Source: Pseudoxanthomonas sp. CF385 (GTDB lineage Bacteria > Pseudomonadota > Gammaproteobacteria > Xanthomonadales > Xanthomonadaceae). Taken from it: a stretch of 64,000 nucleotides of DNA. Position numbers and translations under genes: made by a program. The stretch covers positions 2,141,552-2,205,551 of the forward strand of contig NZ_FNKZ01000001.1 of NCBI RefSeq assembly GCF_900104255.1. The letters are read 5' to 3'. Below, in pieces: positions 52,450 to 62,331 of the stretch (position 1 is its first letter; each line of letters starts with the position of its first letter). The notes under the pieces are model-generated. The model searched no databases and had not been told where the DNA came from. It saw only the letters and a list, made by a program, of their open reading frames with translations.

Positions 52450-55158
52450 TTACTCACGGCGCGCCTCCACGTCGAAGGTGGCGCGGGCCCGCACGTCCGC
52501 GCTCGAGGCCCCCACGCGCAATTCATAACGCCCGGGCTTCACGACATAGCCCTCGGCCGCGTCGTCATACCGGCGCAACGCGCTCGCGGGCGCGAGGTCG
52601 AACGACACCGTGCGCTTTTCGCCGGGCGAGAGCTGGATGCGCTGGAACCCGCGCAGGTCCTGCTGCGCGTCGCCAGGGCCGGCCTGCAGCGGGCGCACGT
52701 AGAGCTGCACGACCTCCTCGCCGGCACGCTGGCCCGTGTTGGCCACCTCCACCTCGACGCGCAGGCGTCCGTCGGCTGCCACCGAGGGAGCGTCGGTGCG
52801 CAATCCGCGATAGTCGAACCGCGTGTAGGAAAGACCGTGTCCGAACGGATACAGCGGCGTGCCGCGGAAGTACCGATAGGTGCGCCCTTCCATCGTGTAA
52901 TCGTCGAAGGCAGGCATCGCCTGGTCGGCCCGGTAGAACGTGACCGGTAGGCGGCCCGCCGGGTTGGCGTCGCCGAACAGCGCCTCACCCACCGCCGTGC
53001 CGCCGCGCTGCCCCGGATACCAGCTCATCAGGATGGCCGGCAGGTGCGCGTCGGCCCATTCCACCGCCAGCGCGGAGCCGCCGGTCAGCACCAGGACGAC
53101 GGGCTTGCCGGTGCCATGCAGTGCCTCCAGCAGGGCACGCTGCGTGGCCGGCAGGCGCAGGTCGGTGCGGTCGCCGCCGGCGAAACCCGGGTAGTTGACC
53201 GTCATCTCCTCGCCTTCGACGTCGCCGGTCAGACCGCCGACGAAGACCACCGCATCCGCCTTGCGCGCGATCTCCAGCGCTTCCTCGAATGGGGGCTTCG
53301 CACCCGGCATGCGCCATGCCAGGCGCACCGCCGCATCGCGCTCGGCGTCGTAGTACTCCAGGCGCAGGTCGTAGGCGCGCCCGGCCTGCAGATCGAGCTC
53401 CACGCCGTCGCTGCGGAGGCGATCGCTGTCCGTCCAGTGGTCGAGCACGCGCTTGCCGTCCAGGTACAGGCGGAACCCGTCATCCGCGGCCGCTTCTATC
53501 CGGTAACGCCCCGACACGGGCGGCACCAGTTGCCCACTCCAGCGGATGGCGAAACCGTCAGCGGGAATGCCCTGCCCCGGCCCCGCTTCGCCGCGGGCCT
53601 GCAGGTTGTCGGTCGGAGAGCCGCGGTCCCAGCGAAAGCCGATGTGCGCATCGGTACGCACCAGGACCGGGGTACCGGAAAGATCGCGGTTGCGGAAGTA
53701 CTCGCCACGCAGGCCACGCTCGGGCGAGTCGACCGACGGGCGGAGGTAGGCCGCTTCGATCAGCGGCGTCGCCGCAGGATCGTCCCGGCCTTCCACCAGG
53801 TCCACGCCCCGGGCGTAAGCGACCTCGACGCCTTTCGCGGCATCCCGGATGCCCTGGAGGAGGGTGACCGGCGCGGCGGGCGTACCGTAGTAGTTGCCGA
53901 GCAGCGCCATGGTGTCGTCGGCCGTGGGACCGATCACGGCGATGCGCTTCAGCTCGCGCGAGAGCGGCAGGATGCCGTCGTTCTTCAGCAGCACGAGCGA
54001 CGCGCGCGCTGCCTTCAGCGCCAGCGCGTCGTGCGCGGGCGCCTGGTTGGTCGTCGCCGGGATCCGGGCCCAGCGCACGCGCTCCGGTGGATCGAACATG
54101 CCGAGCCTCATCCGCGCGGCGAACAGCTGCGTCACGGCGGCGTCGATCTCCGCTTCGCGGATGAGGCCCTTGCGCACCGCCGCGGGCAGCGTGGCGTACT
54201 CTTCGCCGCATTCGAGTTCGGTGCCGTTCTTCACCGCCAGCGCGGCCGCCTCTTCGCGCGTGGCGACGATCTTGTGGTGCTTCCAGATGTCCACGATCGC
54301 CCAGCAGTCCGAGACCACGTACCCCTTGAAGCCCCAGTCGCGGCGGAGCACGTCGCGCAGCAGGAACCTGCTGGCGCTGGCCGACTCGCCGTACACGCGG
54401 TTGTACGCGCCCATCACCGCGTCCACGTCGCCCTCCTTCACCAACGCTTCGAACGCCGGCAGGTAGGTGTCGTAGAGGTCCCGCTTGTGCGGACGGGCGT
54501 CGAAGTGATGGCGATCGGCCTCGGGGCCGCTGTGCACGGCGAAGTGCTTCGCGGTCGCGTCCAGCTTGCGGTACACGGGATCGTCGCCCTGCAGGCCACG
54601 CACGAACGCTACGCCCATGCGCGCGGTGAGGTACGGATCCTCGCCGTAGGTTTCCTGTCCCCTCCCCCACCGCGGGTCGCGGAAGATGTTGATGTTGGGC
54701 GACCAGAACGTCAGGCCCTGGTAGCGACCATGCGCACCCTCGCGGATGAACTGATGGTGCTTGGCGCGGGCTTCGTCGCTGATGGTGGTCGCCACCTCGC
54801 CCATCAGCGGCACGTCGAAGGTGGCGGCCAAGCCGATCGCCTGCGGGAACACCGTGGCCTGCCCGGCACGCGCCACACCGTGCAAGGCTTCGTTCCACCA
54901 GTCGTAGGCCGGCACGCCAAGCCGCTCGATGGCGGGGGCGGCGTTCTGCATCTGCCCCGCTTTCTCCTCCAGCGTCATCTGCGCGACGAGCGAGGCGGCA
55001 CGCGCTTCGAAACTTCGCGACGGGTCGAGCCACGGCCTTTCGTCCGCCGCGTGGGCGAACGTGGCCGTGGCCGAAAGCGCGAGGCCCACGGCAAGCACGC
55101 GCAGGCATGGCACCACTTGGCGCTTGCGCGAAACGGAAGACGTCATGGTCATCATCAT
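52450..55158 (-). CDS. GH3 beta-xylosidase/glucosidase with PA14 insert
   Basis: A 902-residue exported enzyme (signal peptide ends near THAADE). The GH3 N-domain holds the KHFAVHSGPE region and the catalytic nucleophile Asp in YVVSDCWAIVDIW. A PA14 domain is inserted at about residues 480-610 (LRGEYFRNRDLSGTPVLV ... AADDGFRLYLDGKRVLDHW) inside the C-domain, and a fibronectin-type-III-like domain closes the protein. Several Met codons are possible starts; the one in an ATGATG overlap with the GH43 stop is used. With the neighbours it would remove xylosyl units from oligosaccharides in the periplasm. Confidence 0.94.
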   Translation of the reverse strand: MMMTMTSSVSRKRQVVPCLRVLAVGLALSATATFAHAADERPWLDPSRSFEARAASLVAQMTLEEKAGQMQNAAPAIERLGVPAYDWWNEALHGVARAGQATVFPQAIGLAATFDVPLMGEVATTISDEARAKHHQFIREGAHGRYQGLTFWSPNINIFRDPRWGRGQETYGEDPYLTARMGVAFVRGLQGDDPVYRKLDATAKHFAVHSGPEADRHHFDARPHKRDLYDTYLPAFEALVKEGDVDAVMGAYNRVYGESASASRFLLRDVLRRDWGFKGYVVSDCWAIVDIWKHHKIVATREEAAALAVKNGTELECGEEYATLPAAVRKGLIREAEIDAAVTQLFAARMRLGMFDPPERVRWARIPATTNQAPAHDALALKAARASLVLLKNDGILPLSRELKRIAVIGPTADDTMALLGNYYGTPAAPVTLLQGIRDAAKGVEVAYARGVDLVEGRDDPAATPLIEAAYLRPSVDSPERGLRGEYFRNRDLSGTPVLVRTDAHIGFRWDRGSPTDNLQARGEAGPGQGIPADGFAIRWSGQLVPPVSGRYRIEAAADDGFRLYLDGKRVLDHWTDSDRLRSDGVELDLQAGRAYDLRLEYYDAERDAAVRLAWRMPGAKPPFEEALEIARKADAVVFVGGLTGDVEGEEMTVNYPGFAGGDRTDLRLPATQRALLEALHGTGKPVVLVLTGGSALAVEWADAHLPAILMSWYPGQRGGTAVGEALFGDANPAGRLPVTFYRADQAMPAFDDYTMEGRTYRYFRGTPLYPFGHGLSYTRFDYRGLRTDAPSVAADGRLRVEVEVANTGQRAGEEVVQLYVRPLQAGPGDAQQDLRGFQRIQLSPGEKRTVSFDLAPASALRRYDDAAEGYVVKPGRYELRVGASSADVRARATFDVEARRE

Positions 55159-56891
55159 GGGCTCCTTGAGGGACGTTCATCACGCGCAAAGGGGCCGAGC
55201 AAAGTGCCCACGAAGCCCCCTGCCCGGTCTGTGCTCAACACCGTGCCATCGACCTTGTCGGCGACGGTCTGCCAACCGCGCCCGTCGCCGGCATCGAAGG
55301 CAAACCCGTAGTCGCCTTCGTCGCCGCTGATCTTCAGGCGGACCCTATCGGCGGCGGCGATCTGCCGCGTGGCCAGCGTGCGCGTGCTCCCGCTACCGTC
55401 GCGCCCTTCCAGGAACACCGACAGCTGTCCGCCGTCGATGCGGCGCACGCCGAGGAAGTACCAATAGGCCTCGCTCTGGAACGCGGCCAGGCCTGCGGCG
55501 ACGCCCGGCACCGGCGCCGTCATTGCGGTGCTGGCGTCGAAACGCAGATGCTGCTGGCGCCGCCCCAGGAACGCGGGGTTGCGCAACGTGTCCAGGTCTT
55601 CCGCCAGCGGGTGGACGGCGAGCGAGCCCGGGCGCGTCGCCAGCTCGGCCCACGCCCGCTTCGGCACGCGCACGCGCAGCCACTCGCTGGCCAGCGCCGT
55701 GCCGTCGAACTCGTCGCGGTGGACGAAGTTGCCGGTGGACAGCGCCTGCGCCGCTTCGCCCTGCATCCACGACGGCGCGCGCGCGAGGTAAGGAATGGTC
55801 TTGCCCGCCGGCAGAATCTCCGGCCATCCGTCACGCCACGCCACCGGCAAGAGGTACGTTTCCCGACCCGTGTTGTAGTGGCGCCCCTGGTAGTTGCGGC
55901 TCGCGAGGAACACCGCCCACCACGTGCCGTCCGGACCCTCCACCAGATCGGCGTGGCCGGCGTTGGTGATCGGCAACGGCCGGTCCGCCGGAAGATCGCG
56001 CTGGGTCAGGATGGGATTGCCCGCGTACGGCACGTACGGACCCCAGACTTCGCGGCTGCGCAGCACCACCTGCGAATGCTGGGGCCCGGTGCCGCCCTCC
56101 GCATCGGAGAGGTAGTACCCGCCCTCACGCTTGTAGAGATGCGGGCCTTCGATCCAGATCGGATTCTTCTCCGGTTCCACGCCGCCGTCGATCAGCACCT
56201 TGCGCGGACCGACCGGCTGGAAGCGCGCCAGGTCGATCTCCTGCATCCAGATGGCGCGGTGGCCGTCGTAGCGGGCCGGTCCCGCCGGCTCGTCGTTGTT
56301 GAGCAGGTAGACTTTGCCGTCGTCGTCGAAGAACAGCGATGGATCGATGCCGCCGATGCCCGGGAGCCAGTGGGGATCCGACCACGGTCCGGCGGGATCA
56401 CGCGCGGTGGCGATGAAGTTGCCGCCGCTGTCGGTGGCGGTGGTGACCACGTAGAACGTGCCTTCGTGGAATTCGATGGTCGGCGCGAAGATGCCGCGCG
56501 AGAAGCTCAGGCCGTCGAAGTCCAGTTGCGTGGGCCGGTCGATGACGTTGCCGATCTGCTTCCAGTGCACCAGGTCCGTGCTTTCGAACACGGGAATGCC
56601 CGGGAAGTAGGTGAAGCTGGAGTTCACCAGATAGAATTTGCCATTCGCTGCGACGACGCTGGGGTCGGCATGGAAGCCGGCCAACACCGGATTGCGGTAG
56701 TGCCCCGCGGGCAGCGGCGGTTCGAAGGCGGCATCGCGACCGACGTACTCGAACCAGTCGAAATAGACCGGCGCCGGCGACTGCGCCACTGCACTGGCGG
56801 GCAGAAGTGCGGCCACCAACGCGCCGCAGGCGATACCAACAAGAGCCCTGCGGCGACAGGCGGCGTGGAGACGATGCAGCGTCATGTTCAT
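55155..56891 (-). CDS. Exported GH43 arabinofuranosidase/xylosidase with C-terminal beta-sandwich
   Basis: A 578-residue protein with a signal peptide (ASAVAQ, about residue 36). Catalytic triad: Asp in LAGFHADPSVVAANG, Asp in GGIDPSLFFDDDG and Glu in IEGPHLYKREGGYYL. The propeller is followed by a GH43 C2-type beta-sandwich (about 390-578, LRFDASTAMTAPVPG). This architecture is that of GH43 beta-xylosidases. Start and stop overlap the neighbouring genes by four bases each. It probably acts in the periplasm on arabinoxylan fragments. Confidence 0.93.
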   Translation of the reverse strand: MNMTLHRLHAACRRRALVGIACGALVAALLPASAVAQSPAPVYFDWFEYVGRDAAFEPPLPAGHYRNPVLAGFHADPSVVAANGKFYLVNSSFTYFPGIPVFESTDLVHWKQIGNVIDRPTQLDFDGLSFSRGIFAPTIEFHEGTFYVVTTATDSGGNFIATARDPAGPWSDPHWLPGIGGIDPSLFFDDDGKVYLLNNDEPAGPARYDGHRAIWMQEIDLARFQPVGPRKVLIDGGVEPEKNPIWIEGPHLYKREGGYYLSDAEGGTGPQHSQVVLRSREVWGPYVPYAGNPILTQRDLPADRPLPITNAGHADLVEGPDGTWWAVFLASRNYQGRHYNTGRETYLLPVAWRDGWPEILPAGKTIPYLARAPSWMQGEAAQALSTGNFVHRDEFDGTALASEWLRVRVPKRAWAELATRPGSLAVHPLAEDLDTLRNPAFLGRRQQHLRFDASTAMTAPVPGVAAGLAAFQSEAYWYFLGVRRIDGGQLSVFLEGRDGSGSTRTLATRQIAAADRVRLKISGDEGDYGFAFDAGDGRGWQTVADKVDGTVLSTDRAGGFVGTLLGPFARDERPSRSP

Positions 56892-58870
56892 CGGGGCGCT
56901 TCGGCAGGCGTGAGGGGAAGTTCGAAGGGACCGGCCGGCAGTCCGGCGGCATCGCGCAGCGTGCACACCGGGCCGTCGGCCCAGCAGTACCGCACCCGGT
57001 CGGCACGGACATCGGGGACACGGCGCAGGACGACGGCGTCGCCCTCGAGGGTGGCATCCGCATACGCGCAGCGGCGTTCGGCATCGCAGAGTTCGAAGCC
57101 GATCGGACCCTTCGCGCCGGTCGTTGCCAATGCGCCGGTGATGTCGTCGAAATCAATCCTCACCCCCGCCTCCATGCGCGACGCGGAGCGTGCGACCGGG
57201 CCGGACGGCGGCAATGTCCGCTCGCCATAGACGACGTGGCGTGCGGCGCGTGCAAGGCGACGGCCGAGTTCCTGCTTGTTGGGCGGATGGATGTCGTAGG
57301 CATCACCGATGTCGATGGCGACCACCAGACCGGAGTGCGCATCCTCTCCGGCCACGCGCCGCTGCGCGTCGCGTACCTGCGCCCAGCCGCTTTCGACGGG
57401 TGCGGTCGGCGGCATGCCATAGCCGGCCAACTGCACCACCAGCATCGGGACATCGCGGCCGAATCGGCGCCGCCAGTCATTGCGCAAGGCGCGCAGACGC
57501 TCGGCGTAGACGGCGCCCTTCCCCGTGTTGGATTCGCCCTGGTACCACAGCACGCCGCGCAGTCCGTAGCGGCCCAGTGGTGCGATCATCCCGTTGTACA
57601 GCGTCGACAGGCCCGTCGTGGCCTGCCAGGGCGCATGCGGCGGCTCTCCCGCATCGGCCGCGCGACGATACTGCCAGCCGGCATCCAGCACGACGCGCGT
57701 GCCATCGTCGAAGCGCAACGCCTGCGCCTCGGCGGGTCCGGCCAAGCCGCCGTCGCGATACGTGTCCAGCACGTTGACCACCACGGTGTTGACGCCTGCC
57801 TTGAGCAGTCCGGCCGGCAACGCATACCGTCGCGCTTCGCCGGGACCGTAGCGGCTGCCCACGACCGTGCCGTTCACCCAGGTCATGTCCGTTTCATCCG
57901 CTGCGCCGAGTTCCAGCGTAGCGTTGCGGGCGGCTTGCGCTGCGGTCAGCGTCACCCGGGTGCGGTACCACACCATGCCGTTGTAGTCGGCCAGGTCGGG
58001 CACGCCCCAGCGCTCCCAGGCCCCGAGCTCGACAGGGGCCGCGCGCCAACCGGCGGCGGACGCTTCGGCACGCCAGGGCATGTCGTCCAGCGCGGCGGCG
58101 GTGCGATGCGTCCACCAATGCTCCCAGTGGCGTCCCCAGCGAGCGACGGCAGCGGATGCATCGGTGGCATGGAGCGACAGCACGTCGAGGGCTTCGTCCA
58201 GGTCGCCCCCCGTACGCAGCGCGTCGGCGCTGGCCCATGCCTCGATGCGCGATCCGCCCCACGCCGCCTGGATCAGACCCATCGGCACATCGATCGTCTT
58301 GCGCAGCTCGCGCGCGAAGTACAGGCAGGCCGCCGAGAAATCCCGCGCGCTTTCGGGTGAAGCGGCTTGCCAGCGCACCTCGCCCGCGAAGCGCGATTGC
58401 GGCGTCACCGCACTGCCGTGCGGAACGACGAACAGGCGGATGTCCGGATGCGTGGCTGACGCGATCTCGCTGCTCGCATCGAGCGCGCGCCACACCGGCA
58501 GTTCCATGTTGGACTGCCCGGCGCACAGCCACACATCGCCCAGGCGGATATCCCGCACCACCTGCGTGGTCCGGCCCGCCTTGACCACCAGCACATGCGG
58601 ACCGCCGGCGGCCTGGGCAGGCAAGGTGGCTTCCCATCGCCCATCGGCATCGGCATGTGCGGTGGCGGTCTGTCCCGCGAACGCGATCGAGACGCCGCTG
58701 CCCGCCTCGGCGTGGCCCCAGAGCCGGATCGGCGCTTCGCGCTGCAGGACGGCATGATCCTGGAACAGCGGGTGCAGCAGCGCCGTCTCCGACGGTTCCT
58801 GCGCACGCGCCATGGCCGAGCCGAGCAGCAACAGCACGCAGGCGCTCCAGGTTGCCCGCCGACCGCTCAT
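56888..58870 (-). CDS. Exported carbohydrate acetylesterase (SASA/sialate O-acetylesterase-like)
   Basis: A 660-residue protein with a signal peptide (SAMARAQ, about residue 23). The esterase domain has the nucleophile Ser in WLCAGQSNMELPVW and the Asp-His pair in AIDIGDAYDIHPPNKQELG. A jelly-roll or beta-sandwich insertion lies in the middle (LELGAADETDMTWVNGT). In xylan loci such proteins remove acetyl groups from acetylated glucuronoxylan, rather than from sialic acid. It overlaps both neighbours by ATGA. Confidence 0.9.
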   Translation of the reverse strand: MSGRRATWSACVLLLLGSAMARAQEPSETALLHPLFQDHAVLQREAPIRLWGHAEAGSGVSIAFAGQTATAHADADGRWEATLPAQAAGGPHVLVVKAGRTTQVVRDIRLGDVWLCAGQSNMELPVWRALDASSEIASATHPDIRLFVVPHGSAVTPQSRFAGEVRWQAASPESARDFSAACLYFARELRKTIDVPMGLIQAAWGGSRIEAWASADALRTGGDLDEALDVLSLHATDASAAVARWGRHWEHWWTHRTAAALDDMPWRAEASAAGWRAAPVELGAWERWGVPDLADYNGMVWYRTRVTLTAAQAARNATLELGAADETDMTWVNGTVVGSRYGPGEARRYALPAGLLKAGVNTVVVNVLDTYRDGGLAGPAEAQALRFDDGTRVVLDAGWQYRRAADAGEPPHAPWQATTGLSTLYNGMIAPLGRYGLRGVLWYQGESNTGKGAVYAERLRALRNDWRRRFGRDVPMLVVQLAGYGMPPTAPVESGWAQVRDAQRRVAGEDAHSGLVVAIDIGDAYDIHPPNKQELGRRLARAARHVVYGERTLPPSGPVARSASRMEAGVRIDFDDITGALATTGAKGPIGFELCDAERRCAYADATLEGDAVVLRRVPDVRADRVRYCWADGPVCTLRDAAGLPAGPFELPLTPAEAPR

Positions 58871-61050
58871 CGTCCGTCTCCCGGCGCATACGGAAACTGC
58901 AGCGCCTGGTAGTACGCCCGCGGATGCGGCGGCGGCGTTTCGCCGGCAGGCAGCGGCAGGCCGTTGATCGATTGGAAGTAAGCCACGCTCGCATCCCGCC
59001 ACCACTGCGCTTCGTCGCGCTGGATACGCAGGAACGCGGCGACGTGCCGGTGGCGCGGTTCGTCCACCTTGCCACGCAGGCCGCCCCAGGTGGACTGCAT
59101 CGCCTCCACGTAACCCGCGCCGCGCCCGTAGCGGTGCACCAGTTCGGTCCACAGGGTTTGTCCCGAGCGCATGCGGTGTTGCCACGGCACGTGGTGGAAC
59201 CAGAGCAGCAGATTCTCCGGCACCTGCCCGACATCATCGAAGGTTCGCGCCACCGCGGGCGCGTACTGGGATACGCCGTCGCTGCCGCGGGTGGTGCGGT
59301 CAAATCCGATGCCGTGGCGGTCTGCACGGTGGTAGTAGACCGAGGTCCAGTCTGCCCGCGGTCCCCCGGCCACCCAAGGTCCGGGGCCGTAGTGGTGGCC
59401 GCGCGCCATCAGGTGATGCAGCCCCAATGGCGTCATGTAGTCCACCGCCGCCTCGCGCGAGCCCATCATCATCGCGACCACGGGCGCCACCACGTCCGGC
59501 GCGCGGGAGAACGTCATCGTCACCCAGTCGGTCGCGATGTCGCGCGCGGACTGGTCGGGATTCCAGGCCAGGCGGCCGAAGGCGTACCAGTTGGCCGGAT
59601 CGAAGTGCGACCCGCTCCAGGTGCGATCGTCGCCGATGTTCGCCACGCCGGCGACCCCGCTGAGCGCATGGGCGTCCAGCGATCCATCCACCACGCGGGC
59701 CACCGTGGAGCCCGGACCGCGCACGTGCGTGTCCGCGCGCAGGACCTCTTCGTAGAGCGGCCCCAGATACACCAGATGGGTCGCGAAGCCCAGGTACTCC
59801 TTCGTGATCTGGAATTCCATCATCAGCGGCGTACGAGGCATCGCACCGAACAACGGATGGAACGGCTCGCGCGGCTGGAAGTCGATGGGCCCGTTCTTGA
59901 CCTGGACCATGACGTTGTCCCGGAAGGCGCCATCAAGGCCCACGAACTCGTTGTAGGCCTGCTTGGCCCGATCCTCGGGTACGTCGTGCGCGTACACGAA
60001 GGCCCGCCACATCACCACGCCGCCATGCGGGGCCAACGCGTCGGCGAGCAAATTCGCGCCGTCGGCGTGCGAGCGGCCGTAGTCCTGGGGCCCCGGTTGT
60101 CCCTCCGAGTTCGCCTTCACCAGGAATCCGCCGAAATCCGGGATGAGCGCGTGGATTTCGTCCGCCTTGCCGCGCCACCAGCGTTGGACGCCGGGGTCGA
60201 GCGGATCGGCCGTCGCCAGCCCGCCCAGTTCCATGGGCGCGCTGAAGCGCGCACTCAAGTAGACGCGGACACCGTACGGCCGGAAGACGTCCGCCAGCGC
60301 CGCCGCCTTGCGCAGGTATGCAGACGACAAGCTGACCGCGTTCGCATTGACGTTGTTGAGGACGGCGCCATTGATGCCCAGCGATGCGTTCGCGCGGGCA
60401 TAGTCCGTGTACCGCGGATCCAGCCACTCCGGGAGCGTATGCCAGTCCCATAGCGAGCCGCCGGCATAGCCCCGTTCGACGTACCCATCCAGATTGTCCC
60501 AATGATTGAGCACCCTGAGCTTCATTCTCGGGGTCTCGCGCACATCGAGATCGCTCAGCGCGGCCCCGGTCTGCAGCAGCCGCAGCAGATGGAATACACC
60601 GTAGAGCACACCGATGTCGCGGCGCGCGGCGATCACCACGACGGTCTGCCCGCCCAGCTGCGTCTGCCTGAGGAGATACCCCTCTTCGCCTATGTCTTCC
60701 AGCTCGGGCTGGAAGATTACGAGCGACGGAGACGAGTCCGGCGTGCCGAGCACCAGTGCGGCCGTGCCGGCAGGCGCGGTGTGGAACCGGGGCTGCACGC
60801 CCAGCAAGCCCGCCAGGCCGCGCTGCAATTCGTCGCGGGCGGCGCGCTGGGTGGGCGTCCGGTCCGGCGCGACCACATCGCCCAAGGCCGCGCGATACGC
60901 CTCGACCTTCGAGGCGTCGGCCTGCACATAGCGCATCCAGAGCCCATACCCGTCCTCGGCACGGGCCACGGACACGCAGGCGACCAGCGCCAACATGCCC
61001 GCCAGCAACGCGCCCCAGCGGTCGCCTCGACGCTGCGTTAGCGTTAACAT
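58867..61050 (-). CDS. GH67 alpha-glucuronidase
   Basis: A 727-residue exported enzyme that releases 4-O-methyl-glucuronic acid from the non-reducing end of xylo-oligosaccharides. Three domains are visible: an N-terminal beta-sandwich, the barrel and a C-terminal helical domain. The catalytic Glu/Asp/Glu are in FLVKANSEGQPGPQDYG, KNGPIDFQPREPFH and PLMMEFQITKEYLG. The signal peptide ends at CVSVARAED. An xyl-box-like operator overlaps its start codon. It is the first gene of the minus-strand xylan operon. Confidence 0.96.
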   Translation of the reverse strand: MLTLTQRRGDRWGALLAGMLALVACVSVARAEDGYGLWMRYVQADASKVEAYRAALGDVVAPDRTPTQRAARDELQRGLAGLLGVQPRFHTAPAGTAALVLGTPDSSPSLVIFQPELEDIGEEGYLLRQTQLGGQTVVVIAARRDIGVLYGVFHLLRLLQTGAALSDLDVRETPRMKLRVLNHWDNLDGYVERGYAGGSLWDWHTLPEWLDPRYTDYARANASLGINGAVLNNVNANAVSLSSAYLRKAAALADVFRPYGVRVYLSARFSAPMELGGLATADPLDPGVQRWWRGKADEIHALIPDFGGFLVKANSEGQPGPQDYGRSHADGANLLADALAPHGGVVMWRAFVYAHDVPEDRAKQAYNEFVGLDGAFRDNVMVQVKNGPIDFQPREPFHPLFGAMPRTPLMMEFQITKEYLGFATHLVYLGPLYEEVLRADTHVRGPGSTVARVVDGSLDAHALSGVAGVANIGDDRTWSGSHFDPANWYAFGRLAWNPDQSARDIATDWVTMTFSRAPDVVAPVVAMMMGSREAAVDYMTPLGLHHLMARGHHYGPGPWVAGGPRADWTSVYYHRADRHGIGFDRTTRGSDGVSQYAPAVARTFDDVGQVPENLLLWFHHVPWQHRMRSGQTLWTELVHRYGRGAGYVEAMQSTWGGLRGKVDEPRHRHVAAFLRIQRDEAQWWRDASVAYFQSINGLPLPAGETPPPHPRAYYQALQFPYAPGDGR
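61036..61049 (-). promoter_or_regulatory. xyl-box-like LacI operator overlapping the GH67 start
   Basis: CGTTAGCGTTAACA matches 12 of 14 bases of the palindromic xyl-box TGTTAGCGCTAACA, which is known from Xanthomonas XylR-controlled genes. It lies on the GH67 start codon and about 120 bases before the divergent LacI gene. Repressor binding here would block the operon. Confidence 0.7.
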
Positions 61051-61160
61051 CGTCTTGCCCGACCGGCGCGGGCGCTCGGGGACTCGCATCATCCGTTCTC
61101 GCACCCGTATCGGATCGGATGTGCGCCTTGCGGTGCCGCCACAGAGGAAGAAGGGAACGC

Positions 61161-62225
61161 GTGTTGGACAAGCCGAAGAAGTCGATCCGACGCAAGACCA
61201 GCGGCGTGACGATCGACGAAGTCGCCGCCCTGGCAGGCGTGTCGCCCATGACGGTTTCGCGGGTGATCAATGGCCAGGGCAAGGTCCGCGACGCCACCCG
61301 CGAGCGCGTCATGCGCGCCGTACGCGAGCTGGACTACACCCCCAACCTGGCCGCCAGCTCGCTCGCGGCCGCGCAGCACACGCGCATTGCCCTGATCTAC
61401 ACGAATCCGAGCGGTGCCTACCTGCGCGAACTGCTGGTGGGTCTGCTGCGTGTCGCCTCGCGCACCGCCGTGCAGCTGGTCATCGACTACTGGGAAGACC
61501 TGGATGCCGAGTCCGAGCGCAAGGCCGCGCGCGCGCTCGGCAGCCGGGTGGATGGCGTGATCCTGCCGCCACCGCTGTGCGAATCCCGTGCGGCGGTGAC
61601 CGAACTGATCAAGGCCGGCATCCCGGTGGTCGCCATCGCGTCCGGACGCTTCAGCGACGACATCTCCTGCGTCCGGATCGACGACTTCCACGCAGGCAAG
61701 GAGATGGCCGAACATCTGATCCAGCAGGGCCATACCCGCATCGGCTTCATCCGGGGCCGCACCGATCTCAGTGCGAGCGCGCGACGCTACGACGGATTCG
61801 TCACCGCCCTGCACGACGCCGGCCTCGAGGTCGACAGCGAACTCGTGCAGCAGGGCGACTACACCTACCGTTCGGGCCTGAAGGCCGCGGAAAAACTGCT
61901 GGCGCTGCGCAAACCGCCCACCGCGATCTTCGCCAGCAACGACGACATGGGGGCGGCCGCCATCTCGGTCGCGCACCGCAGGGGCCTCGACGTGCCGCGC
62001 GACCTGTCGGTAGTGGGCTTCGACGATACGTCGGCCGCCACCACGGTCTGGCCGGAACTCACGACCATCCACCAGCCCATCGCGTCCATGGCCAACGCCG
62101 CCATCGACATCCTGCTGCGCGGCATCCGGCGCAAGACCGACAGCACGCGCGTGCTGATGGATCATGTCGTGCCGCACCGGCTGGTCACCCGGGATTCGGT
62201 GGCGACCCCGCCCAAGCGGCGCTAG
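61161..62225 (+). CDS. LacI-family repressor of the xylan cluster (XylR-like)
   Basis: A 354-residue repressor starting with GTG after GAGGAAGAAGGG. The HTH and hinge read VTIDEVAALAGVSPMTVSRVING (split by eye at residues 16-38) and YTPNLAASSLAAAQ. The periplasmic-binding-like domain has IALIYTNPSGAYLREL, ALGSRVDGVILPPPL, FASNDDMGAAAI and VVGFDDTSAATTVWPELTTI. It is divergent from the GH67 gene with a likely operator between them. The ligand is probably xylose or a xylan-derived sugar; context-based. Confidence 0.93.
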   Translation: MLDKPKKSIRRKTSGVTIDEVAALAGVSPMTVSRVINGQGKVRDATRERVMRAVRELDYTPNLAASSLAAAQHTRIALIYTNPSGAYLRELLVGLLRVASRTAVQLVIDYWEDLDAESERKAARALGSRVDGVILPPPLCESRAAVTELIKAGIPVVAIASGRFSDDISCVRIDDFHAGKEMAEHLIQQGHTRIGFIRGRTDLSASARRYDGFVTALHDAGLEVDSELVQQGDYTYRSGLKAAEKLLALRKPPTAIFASNDDMGAAAISVAHRRGLDVPRDLSVVGFDDTSAATTVWPELTTIHQPIASMANAAIDILLRGIRRKTDSTRVLMDHVVPHRLVTRDSVATPPKRR

Positions 62226-62331
62226 CGCGGTACGCAGCCTCACGACCTCACCGCCCTCGTTCGCTGGGTGAAGGCCCGCGCGACGCGCGAAGCCGTCGCC
62301 GGAAAGACAGGATGGGAGCCGGTCATCGCGC

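Noticed and set aside
50900..52528. A 542-codon plus-strand frame opposite the GPH transporter
   Set aside because: His/Gln/Arg-rich antisense text without domains; the minus strand encodes a clear transporter.
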